Shown here piece by piece: positions 34,490 through 43,730 of a DNA stretch of 51,499 nt (position 1 is the first letter of the stretch; every line of letters starts with the position of its first letter). The notes under the pieces were generated by a model. That model did no database searches. It worked only from the letters and a program-made list of their open reading frames with translations, and had not been told where the DNA came from. Source of the stretch: an uncultured Acidimicrobiales bacterium (GTDB lineage Bacteria; Actinomycetota; Acidimicrobiia; Acidimicrobiales; SHLQ01); contig CALHYX010000098.1 in the NCBI GenBank assembly GCA_938041035.1, positions 1 through 51,499 of the forward strand, given 5' to 3'. The position numbers and the translations under genes were made by a program.

Positions 34490-35692
34490 TCAGCGGTCGG
34501 CCAGAGCGGCGTCGAGGTCGCCCCAGAGGTCTTCGCAGTCCTCGAGCCCAATCGACAGCCGGACCATGCCGTCGCCGATCCCGACCGCGGCGCGGGCCTC
34601 GGGCGGCAGGCGGCGATGGGTGGTCGTGGCCGGATGGGTCACCAGGCTCTTGGAGTCACCGAGGTTGTTGGAGATGTCGAACAACGCCAACCGGTCGAGG
34701 AAAGCGAAGGCGGCATCTTTACCGCCGTCGAGCTCGACCGTGAACACGGTGCCGCCGGAGCTCATCTGGCGCTTGGCCAGATCGAACTGGCTGTGGGACT
34801 CGAGTCCCGGGTAGGTGACCCGGGCGACCCGCCGGTCAGCGTGCAGTCGGCGGGCGAGCGCATCGGCGCTCGCGCTGGCCGCTTCGACCCGCAGCCGCAG
34901 CGTTTCCATGCCCTTCAGCAGGACCCAGGCGTTGAACGGGCTGAGGCTCGGGCCGGTATGGCGCAGGAACGGCATGACCCATTCGTCGATGAAATCCTGG
35001 TCGGCCAGGATGGCGCCCCCGAGGGTGCGGCCCTGCCCGTCGATGTGTTTGGTGGCCGAGTACACCACCACGTCAGCGCCGAAGTCGAGCGGCTTTTGCA
35101 GCACCGGGCTGGCGAACACGTTGTCGACGACAACCGTCGCCCCGGCCGCGTGGGCCATGGTGCACACCGCGCTCAGGTCGATGATCTCGAGGCCGGGGTT
35201 CGACGGGGTCTCGAGGAACACGACGTCGGCGCCGCCGGCCAACGCCTGTTCCCACTCGTCGAGCGATGTCCCGTCGACGAGGGTGGATTCCACGCCGAAC
35301 CGGGGAAGGATCTCGGCCGCGACCACGTGGCACGAACCAAACAGCGCTCGCGAGCTCACGATACGGTCACCGCAGCTCAGCCGCCCGGCGAGCGCGGCGA
35401 AGATGGCGGCCATGCCGCTGGCGGTGGCCATGCACGCCTCGGCCCCTTCGAGCAGTCGGAGGCGTTCCTCGAACGCGGCGACGGTGGGGTTGCCGTAGCG
35501 GCTGTAGATGAAGCGGTCGTGCTCTCCCTTGAAGGCGGCCTCGGCCTCGGCCGCCGAGCCGTAGACGTATCCCGAGGTGAGGTACATCGCCTCGGCGGTT
35601 TCATCGAAGGCCGAGCGGGCGACGCCACCGCGGATCAGTCGGGTGGCTTCGGACCAGTCGCCGGCCGGCCCGGGGGTCAGCTCTGCTTCCAC
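34490..35692 (-). CDS. metZ: O-succinylhomoserine sulfhydrylase
   Basis: I chose GTG 35692, which gives 400 residues, the usual length. The Cys/Met-metabolism PLP fold is complete: YSRYGNPTV, the strand ATASGMAAIFAAL, VVVDNVFASP, and the PLP lysine in YSATKHIDGQGR. The HIDGQGR form is typical of MetZ rather than cystathionine gamma-synthase. It makes homocysteine directly from O-succinyl- (or acetyl-) homoserine and sulfide, using the sulfide produced by the nearby sulfite reductase. It overlaps the rhodanese gene by 16 bp, forming a two-gene operon. Confidence 0.92.
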   Translation of the reverse strand: MEAELTPGPAGDWSEATRLIRGGVARSAFDETAEAMYLTSGYVYGSAAEAEAAFKGEHDRFIYSRYGNPTVAAFEERLRLLEGAEACMATASGMAAIFAALAGRLSCGDRIVSSRALFGSCHVVAAEILPRFGVESTLVDGTSLDEWEQALAGGADVVFLETPSNPGLEIIDLSAVCTMAHAAGATVVVDNVFASPVLQKPLDFGADVVVYSATKHIDGQGRTLGGAILADQDFIDEWVMPFLRHTGPSLSPFNAWVLLKGMETLRLRVEAASASADALARRLHADRRVARVTYPGLESHSQFDLAKRQMSSGGTVFTVELDGGKDAAFAFLDRLALFDISNNLGDSKSLVTHPATTTHRRLPPEARAAVGIGDGMVRLSIGLEDCEDLWGDLDAALADR

Positions 35693-36090
35693 GGAGCGGC
35701 GTCCTTCCAGCCGCCGTGGCGATGGCCGTCGGCGTCGACGTCGCCCTCGAACCCGTCGGCGACGTTCGTGACATTGGTGAAGCCGTTTTCGACCAGGGCG
35801 GTGGCGGCGGCCAGCGAGCGGGCGCCGGAGCGACACACGAGCAGAATCGGCGTCGCCGGGTCGAGGTCGGCGGTGGCCTCGGCGACGAAGTTCGGGTTCG
35901 CGGCGCCGGTCGGGTACGCAATCCACTCGACGAGACGCACGTCTTTGTCGATCGAGCTGAGGTCGGGCACCCCCACGAAGTTCCATTCGGCATTCGTGCG
36001 CACGTCGATCAGGACGGCATCGGGGTCGTGGGTGAGGGCGTAGAACGCCTCGTCACTGGACAATTCGGCGATGGGTGTTGGCGTGGTCAT
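35677..36090 (-). CDS. Rhodanese-domain protein
   Basis: A single rhodanese domain of 137 residues: IDVRTNAEW near the N-terminus and the active-site loop VCRSGARS with the persulfide-carrying Cys. A short His/Gly/Asp-rich C-terminus follows. It could transfer sulfane sulfur to MetZ or other acceptors. Single-domain rhodaneses adjacent to OSH sulfhydrylase genes are a recurrent pairing. ATG 36090 has GGAGG upstream. It is the first gene of the operon controlled by the dyad at 36137-36159. Confidence 0.92.
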   Translation of the reverse strand: MTTPTPIAELSSDEAFYALTHDPDAVLIDVRTNAEWNFVGVPDLSSIDKDVRLVEWIAYPTGAANPNFVAEATADLDPATPILLVCRSGARSLAAATALVENGFTNVTNVADGFEGDVDADGHRHGGWKDAAPWKQS

Positions 36091-36136
36091 CGGGGGCCTC
36101 CGGCCCGGTCGGCAGAACGTTTGGTCGGTCTCTTTG

Positions 36137-36159
36137 ATCCCGACAAGATTGGTCGGGAT
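36137..36159. promoter_or_regulatory. Shared sulfur-operon operator, copy 2 (perfect 8-7-8 dyad)
   Basis: ATCCCGAC-AAGATTG-GTCGGGAT is a perfect 8-bp dyad with a 7-base spacer. It lies 47 bp upstream of the rhodanese start and 125 bp upstream of egtD, which is divergent. It matches the dyad at 29278-29300 in sequence, spacing and position relative to a -10-like element. Confidence 0.7.
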
Positions 36160-36161
36160 TC

Positions 36162-36167
36162 ACTCTA
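36162..36167 (-). promoter_or_regulatory. Candidate -10 (TAGAGT) of the rhodanese-metZ operon
   Basis: TAGAGT on the minus strand ends two bases before the operator dyad, the same layout as TACTCT before the dyad at 29278. No clear -35 hexamer was found. Confidence 0.4.
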
Positions 36168-36283
36168 CCGTCCCCGTCGCGCCCGGGCGCTATCGCGTCA
36201 GGCTAGGCCTCGTACGCGCCCGGAATCCGGTGATTTTGACGAGCCGCGGATGAAACCGGCGGTCGGTGGGGTTGGATCTAGTG

Positions 36284-37279
36284 ATGACCTCCCCCTCTGC
36301 CCCTCCCGTCGCCACAATCGCCATCGATGAGCACGAACTGGCCGACCGGCGTACACAACTGCTCGCCGACCTCGACACCGGCCTCCGCCAGAACCCGCCG
36401 ATGATCCCGCCCAAGTGGTTCTACGACGAGGCCGGAAGCGAGTTGTTCGAACAGATCACCCGGCTGCCGGAGTACTACCCGACCGAGGCCGAGCGTCGCC
36501 TGCTGCGCCAGAGCGCCGCCGATATCGTCGCCGCTTCGGGAGCCGACACCCTGGTCGAGCTCGGCTCCGGTGTCTCGGACAAGACCACCGTGCTGCTCGA
36601 TGCGCTCACCGCCGCCCGCGACTCGGTGTGTTACGTGCCGTTCGACATCAGCCGCGACGCCATCGACGTCGCCATCGGCCGACTGACCGAGCGGTACCCC
36701 GATCTCGGAATCCACGCCGTCGTCGGTGACCTCGACCTGCACATCGAAGAACTGCCCCGCGCCGGCCGTCGGCTCGTGGCCCTACTCGGTGGCACGATCG
36801 GCAACTACGACAGCGTGGGCCGCGTCGCCCTGCTTCGTCGGCTCGCTTCGACGATGAACCCGGGCGACCATCTGCTGCTCGGCGCCGACCTCGTGAAACC
36901 TATCCCGCGGCTCATCGCGGCCTACGACGATTCCCAAGGTGTCACCGCGGAGTTCAACCGCAACATGTTGCGGGTGGTGAACGACATCGCCGGCCTCGAC
37001 ATCGACGTCGACGCGTTCGAACACCGAGCGGTGTGGAACGCCGAAGATTCCTGGATCGAGATGCACCTGGTCGCCACTCGCGGTGTGAGCATCGAAGTGC
37101 CCGAGCTCGGCATCGATCGCCGGCTGGCCAAGGGCGACTACCTGCACACCGAGGTGTCGTCGAAGTTCACCCACCAGCGGCTCGCCGGTGAACTCAGCTA
37201 CGCCGGCTTCTCCCTCGCCGGCTACTGGACCGACGGAGACTTCATTCTCTCGCTCGCCACCCCGCGGGTGAGCGACTGA
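36284..37279 (+). CDS. egtD: L-histidine N(alpha)-methyltransferase (ergothioneine biosynthesis)
   Basis: The 331-residue product starts at ATG 36284 (a GTG is directly upstream in frame). It has the EgtD signatures: PPKWFYDEAGSELFEQITRLPEYYPTEAE, SAM-binding LVELGSGVSDKT, YVPFDISRDA, LLGGTIGNYD, GADLVKP and the C-terminal EVSSKFTH. It trimethylates histidine to hercynine. The other egt genes are not in this window. Its location next to metZ and divergent from the sulfur operator suggests coordination with sulfur supply. Confidence 0.94.
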   Translation: MTSPSAPPVATIAIDEHELADRRTQLLADLDTGLRQNPPMIPPKWFYDEAGSELFEQITRLPEYYPTEAERRLLRQSAADIVAASGADTLVELGSGVSDKTTVLLDALTAARDSVCYVPFDISRDAIDVAIGRLTERYPDLGIHAVVGDLDLHIEELPRAGRRLVALLGGTIGNYDSVGRVALLRRLASTMNPGDHLLLGADLVKPIPRLIAAYDDSQGVTAEFNRNMLRVVNDIAGLDIDVDAFEHRAVWNAEDSWIEMHLVATRGVSIEVPELGIDRRLAKGDYLHTEVSSKFTHQRLAGELSYAGFSLAGYWTDGDFILSLATPRVSD

Positions 37280-37294
37280 ACCAACCGCGGTTGG

Positions 37295-37549
37295 TCAGAT
37301 GATCTCGGCCGGATCGGTGAGATCGGCGGCGTCGATATCGCCGTCGATGTCGCCATCGAGGTCGATCAGGGCGTCGTCGCTCACGCCGTCGAGGCGATCG
37401 TCGATCGCCGCGGCCGCCGAGGTGTCGCTCTTGCGCCAGAAGGCGAGCTTTTGGCCGTAGGTCTTCAGTGCGACGCGCACGCCACCGACCCCGCCGGCGA
37501 TAGCGGCGATGACCACGCTTGCGGTTCCAGCGTCCAGATATGCGATCAC
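37295..37549 (-). CDS. Small single-span membrane protein
   Basis: GTG 37549 follows GGAGGA at good spacing. The longer open frame upstream is not needed. The 84-residue product starts with YLDAGTASVVIAAIAGGVGGVRVALK, a membrane helix followed by basic residues, and ends in an acidic tail of Asp-Ile/Gly repeats. Small YLDAG-type proteins are commonly found beside sulfatase- or phosphoesterase-fold membrane proteins, as here (divergent from 37735). The function is unknown. Confidence 0.72.
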   Translation of the reverse strand: MIAYLDAGTASVVIAAIAGGVGGVRVALKTYGQKLAFWRKSDTSAAAAIDDRLDGVSDDALIDLDGDIDGDIDAADLTDPAEII

Positions 37550-37734
37550 AGGATTCCTCCGAGAGGGGTAGAGCGATGTCGGGCTTCCCGCGAGGGTGCC
37601 CATCGGCGTTGTGGCGGGTGAACTGAGCTACCAGCGGATACGCCAGCGACGACCGCTTACCCTAACAAATACCGCCGCCAAGCCGTCGGCGCAGCGTCGG
37701 GGATCTGAACAAGCCGTGTTCTAGAGTGACGGCG

Positions 37735-40290
37735 ATGTCCGAGACCCCCACGTCCGCCGCGGCAAACCCTGCCCTCTCGGCGGACCCCGATGTGGCCGAC
37801 CCACCCGGTCGTTTCTCGCAGGTGGCCAACGCCGCGCTGGCGCTGGCCGCCGTGCTGAGCCTGGCGATAGCCCAACCCCTTTTCGACCTGCTCGGCAGCG
37901 AGGCGACGTTCTTCGTGGCCCACGAATCCGGGCCGGGCGACATCGTCCGCTTCGCCCTGGTGGTGTTCCTCGCCCCGATTCTGATCGGCCTCGCGCTGGT
38001 CGGGCTGGCGTGGGCGATCAAGCCGGCGCTCGGCCGTGGGGTGCTCGCCGGGTTGGTGGGTCTGGCCGGTGCGGTGGCGCTGCTGCAGCTGCTGCCCGAG
38101 TCGGTGCTGCCCAACACGGTGGTGTACCTCCTGGTGGGCGTGGCGCTGCTGGTCGGCATCACCCTGTTGTTCCATCGGGCCGAACCGTTCCGGTTGTTCC
38201 TCCAGACCATCGGCTGGATCAGCCCGGCTGTGCTCGCCCTGTTCCTGTTCGGTTCCGGCGCGTCGGACATCGTGTTCGCCGGCGATGTCGCCGCGGTGGG
38301 CGAGGGTGCGGCCACCGATGATGACGTGGTGATGGTGGTGTTCGACGAGTTCTCGCTGGCCGCACTGCTCGATGACGATCTCGAGATCGACGCCGAACGG
38401 TTCCCGAACTTCGCCCGGCTGGCCGCGACGAGCACGTGGTACGACGACACGACCACGGTGTCGCCGCGGACGCAATGGGCCGTGCCGTCGATCCTCACGG
38501 GAAATCGGCCCGATCGGGGGGCGATTCCGATCGCCGCGCTGCACTCGCAGAACCTGTTCACCGTGCTGGCGCCGAGTCACGGGGTCGACGCCGACGAGAT
38601 CGTCACCCGGTTGTGTCCGACCAGCATCTGTGCCGCCACCGAGGCGGTTGCGGACCCACCCAGTCTCTACAAGGACGCAGCCATCGCCTATGGCCACTCG
38701 GCCCTGCCGACCGGTCTGGCGCAGCGGTGGCTACCGGCGATCACCGACCGGTGGGCCGGCTTCGGCGACGACGATGCCGCGTCGACCGACGACGAGCCCG
38801 CGCCGGGTACGACCGTCGCGCCCGACGGCACTATCGACCCCAGTGAAGCCGACGCGGACGACGTGGAGTTCGACTGGCTGCTCAGCGACCTCGGCCGCGA
38901 TCACCTGGGCCGCTGGAACAACTTCATCGCCGCGCTCGGCACCGTCGACGCCCCCACCGTCTCGTATCATCACTCGCTGTTTCCGCATGCGCCGTACACC
39001 TACCTGGGCGACGGTCGCGTCTACAACGGTCAGCTGCTCGACGGCCTCGACACCAAGATCGACGCCTGGGAGAGCGACCAGGGGATCGTCGACACCGCCA
39101 TCCGGCGCTATCACCAGCAGGCCCGCCTGGCCGACGTGTGGGTGGGCCAGCTGCTCGACGCGCTCGAGGCGAGTGGCCGCCTCGACGATGCGTTGGTGGT
39201 CATCACCGCCGATCACGGTACGGCGCTGACCGCGGGTCAGTCCCGGCGCGAACCGCAGGCGAACAATCTGGCGGACGTCGCCTCGGTGCCGCTGTTCGTC
39301 AAGTACCCCGGGCAGACCGAACCGGTGCGCGACGACCGCCAGGCCCAGACCATCGACGTCTTCCCGACCATCGCCGATGTGATGGGAGTGACGCTTTCCG
39401 ACGAGGTCGACGGGCGCTCGCTGCGCGGCGACTGGACCGACGCCGAGCGCACCATCTTGAGTTGGCCCGAGGGCGAGGACTTCGAAGCCAACCTCGACCT
39501 CGCCGCGGCCGTCGGCCGGCTCACGTCGGTGGTCCCGGCCGGAAGCGACGTGGGGGGAACCTTCTCGTCGCTCGACGGCGAGAATTACGGCGGTCGGGCG
39601 ATCTCGTCGTTCACGGTCGGCGAAGCCGTCGATGCGAGCGTCATTCCCGATCGGGCCGACCTGCTGGCCGATGTGGACCCGAGCGGAGCGTTCGTTCCCT
39701 CCCGATTCGTCGCCACCGTCGACGGGTTGGCGTCGGGCACCGACGTGTTGTTCGCGCTGAACGGTACGGTCGCGGCCGCGGCCACCACCGGCTCGTGGCA
39801 GGACCGCATTCAGGTGGCCGCACTGCTCGACCCGGCCGCCATGGTCGAGGGGGCCAACTCGATCGAAGCCTACGTGCTCGACGGGGGTGAGCTCCGGCCG
39901 ATCGAGGTGCTGGACACGGTCCCGTACGAACTCGTGCTCGACGGTGACGGAAGGGTCACCGAGGTGCAGCTCGACGGGGAGACGTGGACCGGCGGCGCCG
40001 ACGGGTACCTCGGGTTTGCCAACAACGATGCCGACCCGGCCCTGCTTCAGGGGTGGGTGGCCGACGTGGACGCCGACGTCGTGCCCGACACGTTGTTGCT
40101 GGTGTCCAACGGCGAAGTGCTGTCGACGGGGTTCCGGCGCATCGACCGACCCGCGGTGGCCGAACAGCACGGTGAGGGAACGCTGAGCTCTGGGTTTCAG
40201 TTGGCGCTGAGCCCGGCGTTGGCCGACCGCATCGATGAACTCACCGTCGTGGCGTTGTTCGCCGACGGCGGCTTTCTGGAGATCCCCTAG
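37735..40290 (+). CDS. Membrane-anchored sulfatase/alkaline-phosphatase-fold protein
   Basis: The 851-residue product (ATG 37735; a GTG 3 codons upstream is possible) has an N-terminal block of four or five membrane helices. An extracytoplasmic sulfatase-fold domain follows, beginning VVMVVFDEFS, with SPRTQWAVPSILTG at the nucleophile region, HSLFPHAPYTYL, VVITADHGTAL and FVKYPGQ. It has Thr/Gln rather than the C-x-P-x-R formylglycine motif, so it is more likely a phosphoglycerol- or phosphoethanolamine-transferase-type or phosphodiesterase enzyme than a true sulfatase. The last 250 residues form an unrecognised beta-rich domain. Confidence 0.82.
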   Translation: MSETPTSAAANPALSADPDVADPPGRFSQVANAALALAAVLSLAIAQPLFDLLGSEATFFVAHESGPGDIVRFALVVFLAPILIGLALVGLAWAIKPALGRGVLAGLVGLAGAVALLQLLPESVLPNTVVYLLVGVALLVGITLLFHRAEPFRLFLQTIGWISPAVLALFLFGSGASDIVFAGDVAAVGEGAATDDDVVMVVFDEFSLAALLDDDLEIDAERFPNFARLAATSTWYDDTTTVSPRTQWAVPSILTGNRPDRGAIPIAALHSQNLFTVLAPSHGVDADEIVTRLCPTSICAATEAVADPPSLYKDAAIAYGHSALPTGLAQRWLPAITDRWAGFGDDDAASTDDEPAPGTTVAPDGTIDPSEADADDVEFDWLLSDLGRDHLGRWNNFIAALGTVDAPTVSYHHSLFPHAPYTYLGDGRVYNGQLLDGLDTKIDAWESDQGIVDTAIRRYHQQARLADVWVGQLLDALEASGRLDDALVVITADHGTALTAGQSRREPQANNLADVASVPLFVKYPGQTEPVRDDRQAQTIDVFPTIADVMGVTLSDEVDGRSLRGDWTDAERTILSWPEGEDFEANLDLAAAVGRLTSVVPAGSDVGGTFSSLDGENYGGRAISSFTVGEAVDASVIPDRADLLADVDPSGAFVPSRFVATVDGLASGTDVLFALNGTVAAAATTGSWQDRIQVAALLDPAAMVEGANSIEAYVLDGGELRPIEVLDTVPYELVLDGDGRVTEVQLDGETWTGGADGYLGFANNDADPALLQGWVADVDADVVPDTLLLVSNGEVLSTGFRRIDRPAVAEQHGEGTLSSGFQLALSPALADRIDELTVVALFADGGFLEIP

Positions 40291-40292
40291 CC

Positions 40293-40319
40293 GGTCCGCC
40301 GAGCCATTCGGGCCGGACC
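40293..40319. terminator. Short hairpin between convergent genes
   Basis: GGTCCG (40293-40298) and CGGACC (40314-40319) can pair across the 28-bp gap between the two convergent sulfatase-fold genes. The stem is short and the loop long, so support is modest. Confidence 0.35.
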
Positions 40320-41893
40320 TATTCGGGCGGGGGCAGGAACGCGTCGAGTTCGTCCATGGCCGCGTTGACCTCGGCGGTCGCGTCGACGGCGAGGTTGTTG
40401 TACTCGTCGAGGTCGACCCGATGGTCGTAGAGCTCCTGGCTTCCGTCGGCGTAGCGGATGTAGCGGTAGTCGCCGCGTCGCACCGCGTAGTTACCCGGCT
40501 TCCAGGTGGTGACCGGTGGCCGGTCGTCGGCGACCGCTGGATCGGCGATGATGGGCGTGAGGCTGTCGGATTCGTAGTCGCCGGGCAGCTCGGCCCCGCA
40601 CAGTTCGGCAACCGTGGCGCTGAGGTCGGTGAGCGCCACCGGGGCGTCGATGGTCGACCCGTTGGCGCTCTCGCCCGCTGGCAGCTTCAACAGCATCGGC
40701 ACGCGGGTCGAGCGCTCCCACAACGTGAACTTCCGGATGTGCAGTTTCTCACCCATGTGGAAGCCGTGGTCGCTCCACACCGTCACCACGGTGTCGTCGG
40801 CGTAGGGGCTGTCGGCGAGCTCGTTCATCAGCTGACCGATGCGGTCATCGACGTAGGAGATCGACGCCTGGTAGGCCTGCACGGCTTCCTCCCAGAGGCC
40901 GCTGGCGCGCAGGGTCTCGAAGATGTTGAAGCGATCGATGTTGAATTTGGCGGCATCGCTGAGGTCGTCGAGGTCATCGGGTCGAAAGGCCGGGACCTCG
41001 ATCTCTTCGAGCGGGTGCAGGTCGAGATAGCGCTGGGGCACCCGCCAGGGGAGGTGGGGCAGGTAGAAGCCCGGGGCCAGAAAGAAGGGCTGGGAATGGG
41101 TTTCGTTGAGCTTGCGTTTGGCGAACTCGACGATGAGTCCGTCCGGGTCCTCCTCCGGCGGCAGTCCGCTCGGCCCGAAGTCGATTTTCGAGGTCGGAAA
41201 GTCGATGCTGCCGTCGATGGCGCCGTCGCCGTAGGGCGAATCCCACATCGGATCGAAGGTGAACAGCGGGCTCGGGGTGGGCAGCGGTCGGCTGTAGCCG
41301 GGTAGGTACTTCACGACGATCTCGTGGTCGTCGAACCGGTCGCTCTTGACGTCGTGGAAGATCTTTCCCGCCGACATCGTGTGGTAGCCGGCCGCCCAGA
41401 TGTGGTCGAGCAACGACACCGTGTTCGGGCTCCAACGGCGATACTCGTTGAGCGAGTCCGGTGTGTGGTCATAGACGTTGGCGGTGTCGGGCTGCATGCC
41501 GAACATCACGGCGTTGCGCGCGGGCAGACACATCGGCGCCGGGCAGTAGGCCTTCTGGAAGTCGATCGATTCCGCCGCCAACGCGTCGAGGTTCGGGGTG
41601 TGGGTTCCGGGGTGGTTGTTGAGGTAGCCGGCCCAGTCGTTCATGTCGTCGATGGAGATGAACACCACGTTGGGGGCATCGGACGCGGCGACCCGCTGGC
41701 GCACCGTCGTACCGCCGAACGTGCGGGTGGCTCCGGTGTAGCTCGGCCCGGCGGTCGTGGTGGGCGGAGCCGAGGTGGGCGGCACCGTCTTGCGGGTGGG
41801 CGGACCCGTGAGATCGCTGGTGGATCCGCATCCGGCCACCGCCGCCGCGAGGGCGGCACCGGCGGAGCCGCGTAGGAACTGCCGTCGGTCCAT
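40319..41893 (-). CDS. Tat-exported lipoprotein sulfatase with formylglycine motif
   Basis: The 524-residue product opens with a twin-arginine lipoprotein signal (DRRQFLRG, then AAAVAGC at residue 22). A Thr/Pro linker leads to a type I sulfatase domain. It has FISIDDMNDW with metal Asp 82/83, the formylglycine site C122-x-P-x-R in MCLPARNAV, a GKIFHD segment, VTVWSDHGFHMGEKLHIRK, and a C-terminal YRYIRYADGSQELYDH. It resembles iduronate-2-sulfatase and choline-sulfatase relatives that act on exported sulfated polysaccharides. Cys122 must be converted to formylglycine by an FGE that is not in the window. Confidence 0.92.
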   Translation of the reverse strand: MDRRQFLRGSAGAALAAAVAGCGSTSDLTGPPTRKTVPPTSAPPTTTAGPSYTGATRTFGGTTVRQRVAASDAPNVVFISIDDMNDWAGYLNNHPGTHTPNLDALAAESIDFQKAYCPAPMCLPARNAVMFGMQPDTANVYDHTPDSLNEYRRWSPNTVSLLDHIWAAGYHTMSAGKIFHDVKSDRFDDHEIVVKYLPGYSRPLPTPSPLFTFDPMWDSPYGDGAIDGSIDFPTSKIDFGPSGLPPEEDPDGLIVEFAKRKLNETHSQPFFLAPGFYLPHLPWRVPQRYLDLHPLEEIEVPAFRPDDLDDLSDAAKFNIDRFNIFETLRASGLWEEAVQAYQASISYVDDRIGQLMNELADSPYADDTVVTVWSDHGFHMGEKLHIRKFTLWERSTRVPMLLKLPAGESANGSTIDAPVALTDLSATVAELCGAELPGDYESDSLTPIIADPAVADDRPPVTTWKPGNYAVRRGDYRYIRYADGSQELYDHRVDLDEYNNLAVDATAEVNAAMDELDAFLPPPE

Positions 41894-41924
41894 CCGGTGA
41901 AACCTAGCGGAAGCGGCGACGTCT

Positions 41925-43148
41925 CTAGATGGCGCCCGTCGCGCGCAGTTCGGCGATGCGTTCGGCGTCGTAGCCGAGCACCCGCTCGAGCACGGTGTCG
42001 GTGTGTTCGCCGAGAAGCGGGGGAGCGGTGGTGTACTCGACCGGTGTCGCCGACAGATTGATCGGGCTACCGATGCCGGGCGCGGTTCCGGCGCTGGCGT
42101 GCGGCAGGTCGATCCTCATGCCGCGGTGTTGCACCTGAGGTTCGGCGAAGGTGTCGGCAATGTCGTTGATCGCCGCGGCGGGCACCCCGAGATCGGGTAG
42201 CGCCGCCAGCAGGTCGGCGCTCGGGATGGTGGCGAGAACGGCTTGGAGCCTCCCGGCGAGGATCGCCCGATGCTCGTTGCGGGCCGGATTGGTGGCGAAG
42301 CGGGCATCGTCGACCAGCTCGTTGAGGTCCAGGTGGCCGCACAGCTGGGCGAACTGGCGGTCGTTGCCGACGGCGATGACGACCTGGCCATCGGCGGTGG
42401 TGAAGGGCTGGTACGGCGCCAGACTCGGATGCCAGGCGCCGGTGCGCTGCGGCACGTTACCGCTGACCAGATAGCTCAGCGCCTGGTTCATCAACATGGC
42501 GACCTGGCAGTCCAACAGCGCAATATCGACCGCCTGTCCGTCGCCGGTGCGTTCGCGATGGAACAGCGCCGCGAGCACCGCGATGGTCGCGAACAGACCG
42601 GAGGACATGTCGGCGATAGCGACGCCGGTGCGCTGGGGCCCGCCGCCCGGCTCGTCGTCGGGCCGACCGGTGATGCTCATCATCCCACCCAGCGCCTGGG
42701 CCAGGTAGTCATAGCCGGGCTGGTCGGCGCGGGGGCCGGTCTGGCCGAAGCCGGTGATCGAAACGTGGATGAGCGCCGGGTTCGCGGTCCGCAGATCGTC
42801 GACGCCCAACCCCCGGGCGGCGAGGGCGCCGACCTTGAAGTTCTCGACGCAGACGTCGCTGGCTCGGGCCAGTGCGAGCACGATCTCGCGGCCGGGGTCG
42901 GTGGTGATATCGACGGTGATCGAGTGCTTCCCTCGATTGGTCGACAGGTAGTACGACGACTCGCGTGTGTCCTCCCCATTTGCATCGGTCAACCAGGGTG
43001 GGCCCCAGTGCCGCGTGTCATCGCCGACGCCCGGCCGCTCGACCTTGATCACCTCGGCGCCGAGATCGCCGAGGATCTGGGCGCAGCTCGGCCCGGCGAG
43101 CACGCGGGAGAGATCGAGGACGCGAAGTCCGGCGAGGGGTCCGGGCAC
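41925..43148 (-). CDS. Class III (CaiB/BaiF-type) CoA transferase
   Basis: The 407-residue product has the CaiB/BaiF interlocked-ring fold signatures: PLAGLRVLDLSRVLAGPSCAQILGDLGAEVIKVERPGVGDD, then NRGKHSITVD, VCVENFKVG and YDYLAQALGGMMSITG. The catalytic Asp is expected near MSITGRPDDEPG. It transfers CoA between carboxylic acids. It ends 31 bp from the sulfatase gene start on the same strand and 12 bp from the hypothetical gene upstream, and may share its transcript. The substrate is unknown. Confidence 0.92.
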   Translation of the reverse strand: MPGPLAGLRVLDLSRVLAGPSCAQILGDLGAEVIKVERPGVGDDTRHWGPPWLTDANGEDTRESSYYLSTNRGKHSITVDITTDPGREIVLALARASDVCVENFKVGALAARGLGVDDLRTANPALIHVSITGFGQTGPRADQPGYDYLAQALGGMMSITGRPDDEPGGGPQRTGVAIADMSSGLFATIAVLAALFHRERTGDGQAVDIALLDCQVAMLMNQALSYLVSGNVPQRTGAWHPSLAPYQPFTTADGQVVIAVGNDRQFAQLCGHLDLNELVDDARFATNPARNEHRAILAGRLQAVLATIPSADLLAALPDLGVPAAAINDIADTFAEPQVQHRGMRIDLPHASAGTAPGIGSPINLSATPVEYTTAPPLLGEHTDTVLERVLGYDAERIAELRATGAI

Positions 43149-43160
43149 GAGGGTTCCGAT

Positions 43161-43694
43161 CTAGCCGATCCAGGCCGGGTTCATGGCCCGGCCCGACTGG
43201 TTGCGCAGCACGAACGGCAGGGCGACGGCGAAGGCGGCGGCGTCGTGGTAGCGGGCCACCGATCCTCGCAACACCGGGTTGTCGCCGAAGCCGGGTGACG
43301 ATGTGCCGAACGCGAGCGCGATGGCGGGCTCGAGGGCACCATCGGTCTGAAACCCACCCCGGCGGTGGCGTTCGAACGGGATGCGGATCAGCTCGCCGGC
43401 GAATGAGCCTTTCAACAGGTAGCGGTCGTCGTCGGCCACCACGTCGAGGCGAACCTGCTCGTCGCCCCAGGTACCCGCGATGTTGGCGTCTCGGGTGACG
43501 AGGCCTTTCGCCTTGCCGGCGACGGAGAACGTTCGGCGCCGGTCGTCGTCGGAGTGGGTTCCCTCGACCCGAACCGATGCGCTGATGAACCCGCTGCGCG
43601 ACGCGAGGTCGATGCTGTGGTCGCCGATCGACCCGGCGGCCTGCATGCGTCGCTTCGGTGTGCTGTAGCCGATTTCGACCGGGTGAAACTCCAT
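43161..43694 (-). CDS. Conserved hypothetical protein
   Basis: I do not recognise this 177-residue protein. ATG 43694 is the first plausible start; the open frame upstream runs through the TGATCA repeats. The product is a beta-rich soluble protein with many short strands (ASVRVEGTHSD, TFSVAGKAKG, VRLDVVADDDRYLLKGSF). There is no signal peptide or membrane helix, and a basic patch IRIPFERHRRGG. It lies 12 bp upstream of the CoA transferase gene in the same direction and is probably co-transcribed. Confidence 0.7.
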   Translation of the reverse strand: MEFHPVEIGYSTPKRRMQAAGSIGDHSIDLASRSGFISASVRVEGTHSDDDRRRTFSVAGKAKGLVTRDANIAGTWGDEQVRLDVVADDDRYLLKGSFAGELIRIPFERHRRGGFQTDGALEPAIALAFGTSSPGFGDNPVLRGSVARYHDAAAFAVALPFVLRNQSGRAMNPAWIG

Positions 43695-43730
43695 CGCCGA
43701 ACGAGCGTAGTGTCGGCCTCGCCGCCCGTG

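Noticed and set aside
37735..40290. Annotation as a true sulfatase
   Set aside because: The C/S-x-P-x-R formylglycine motif is absent; only the alkaline-phosphatase superfamily fold is supported.
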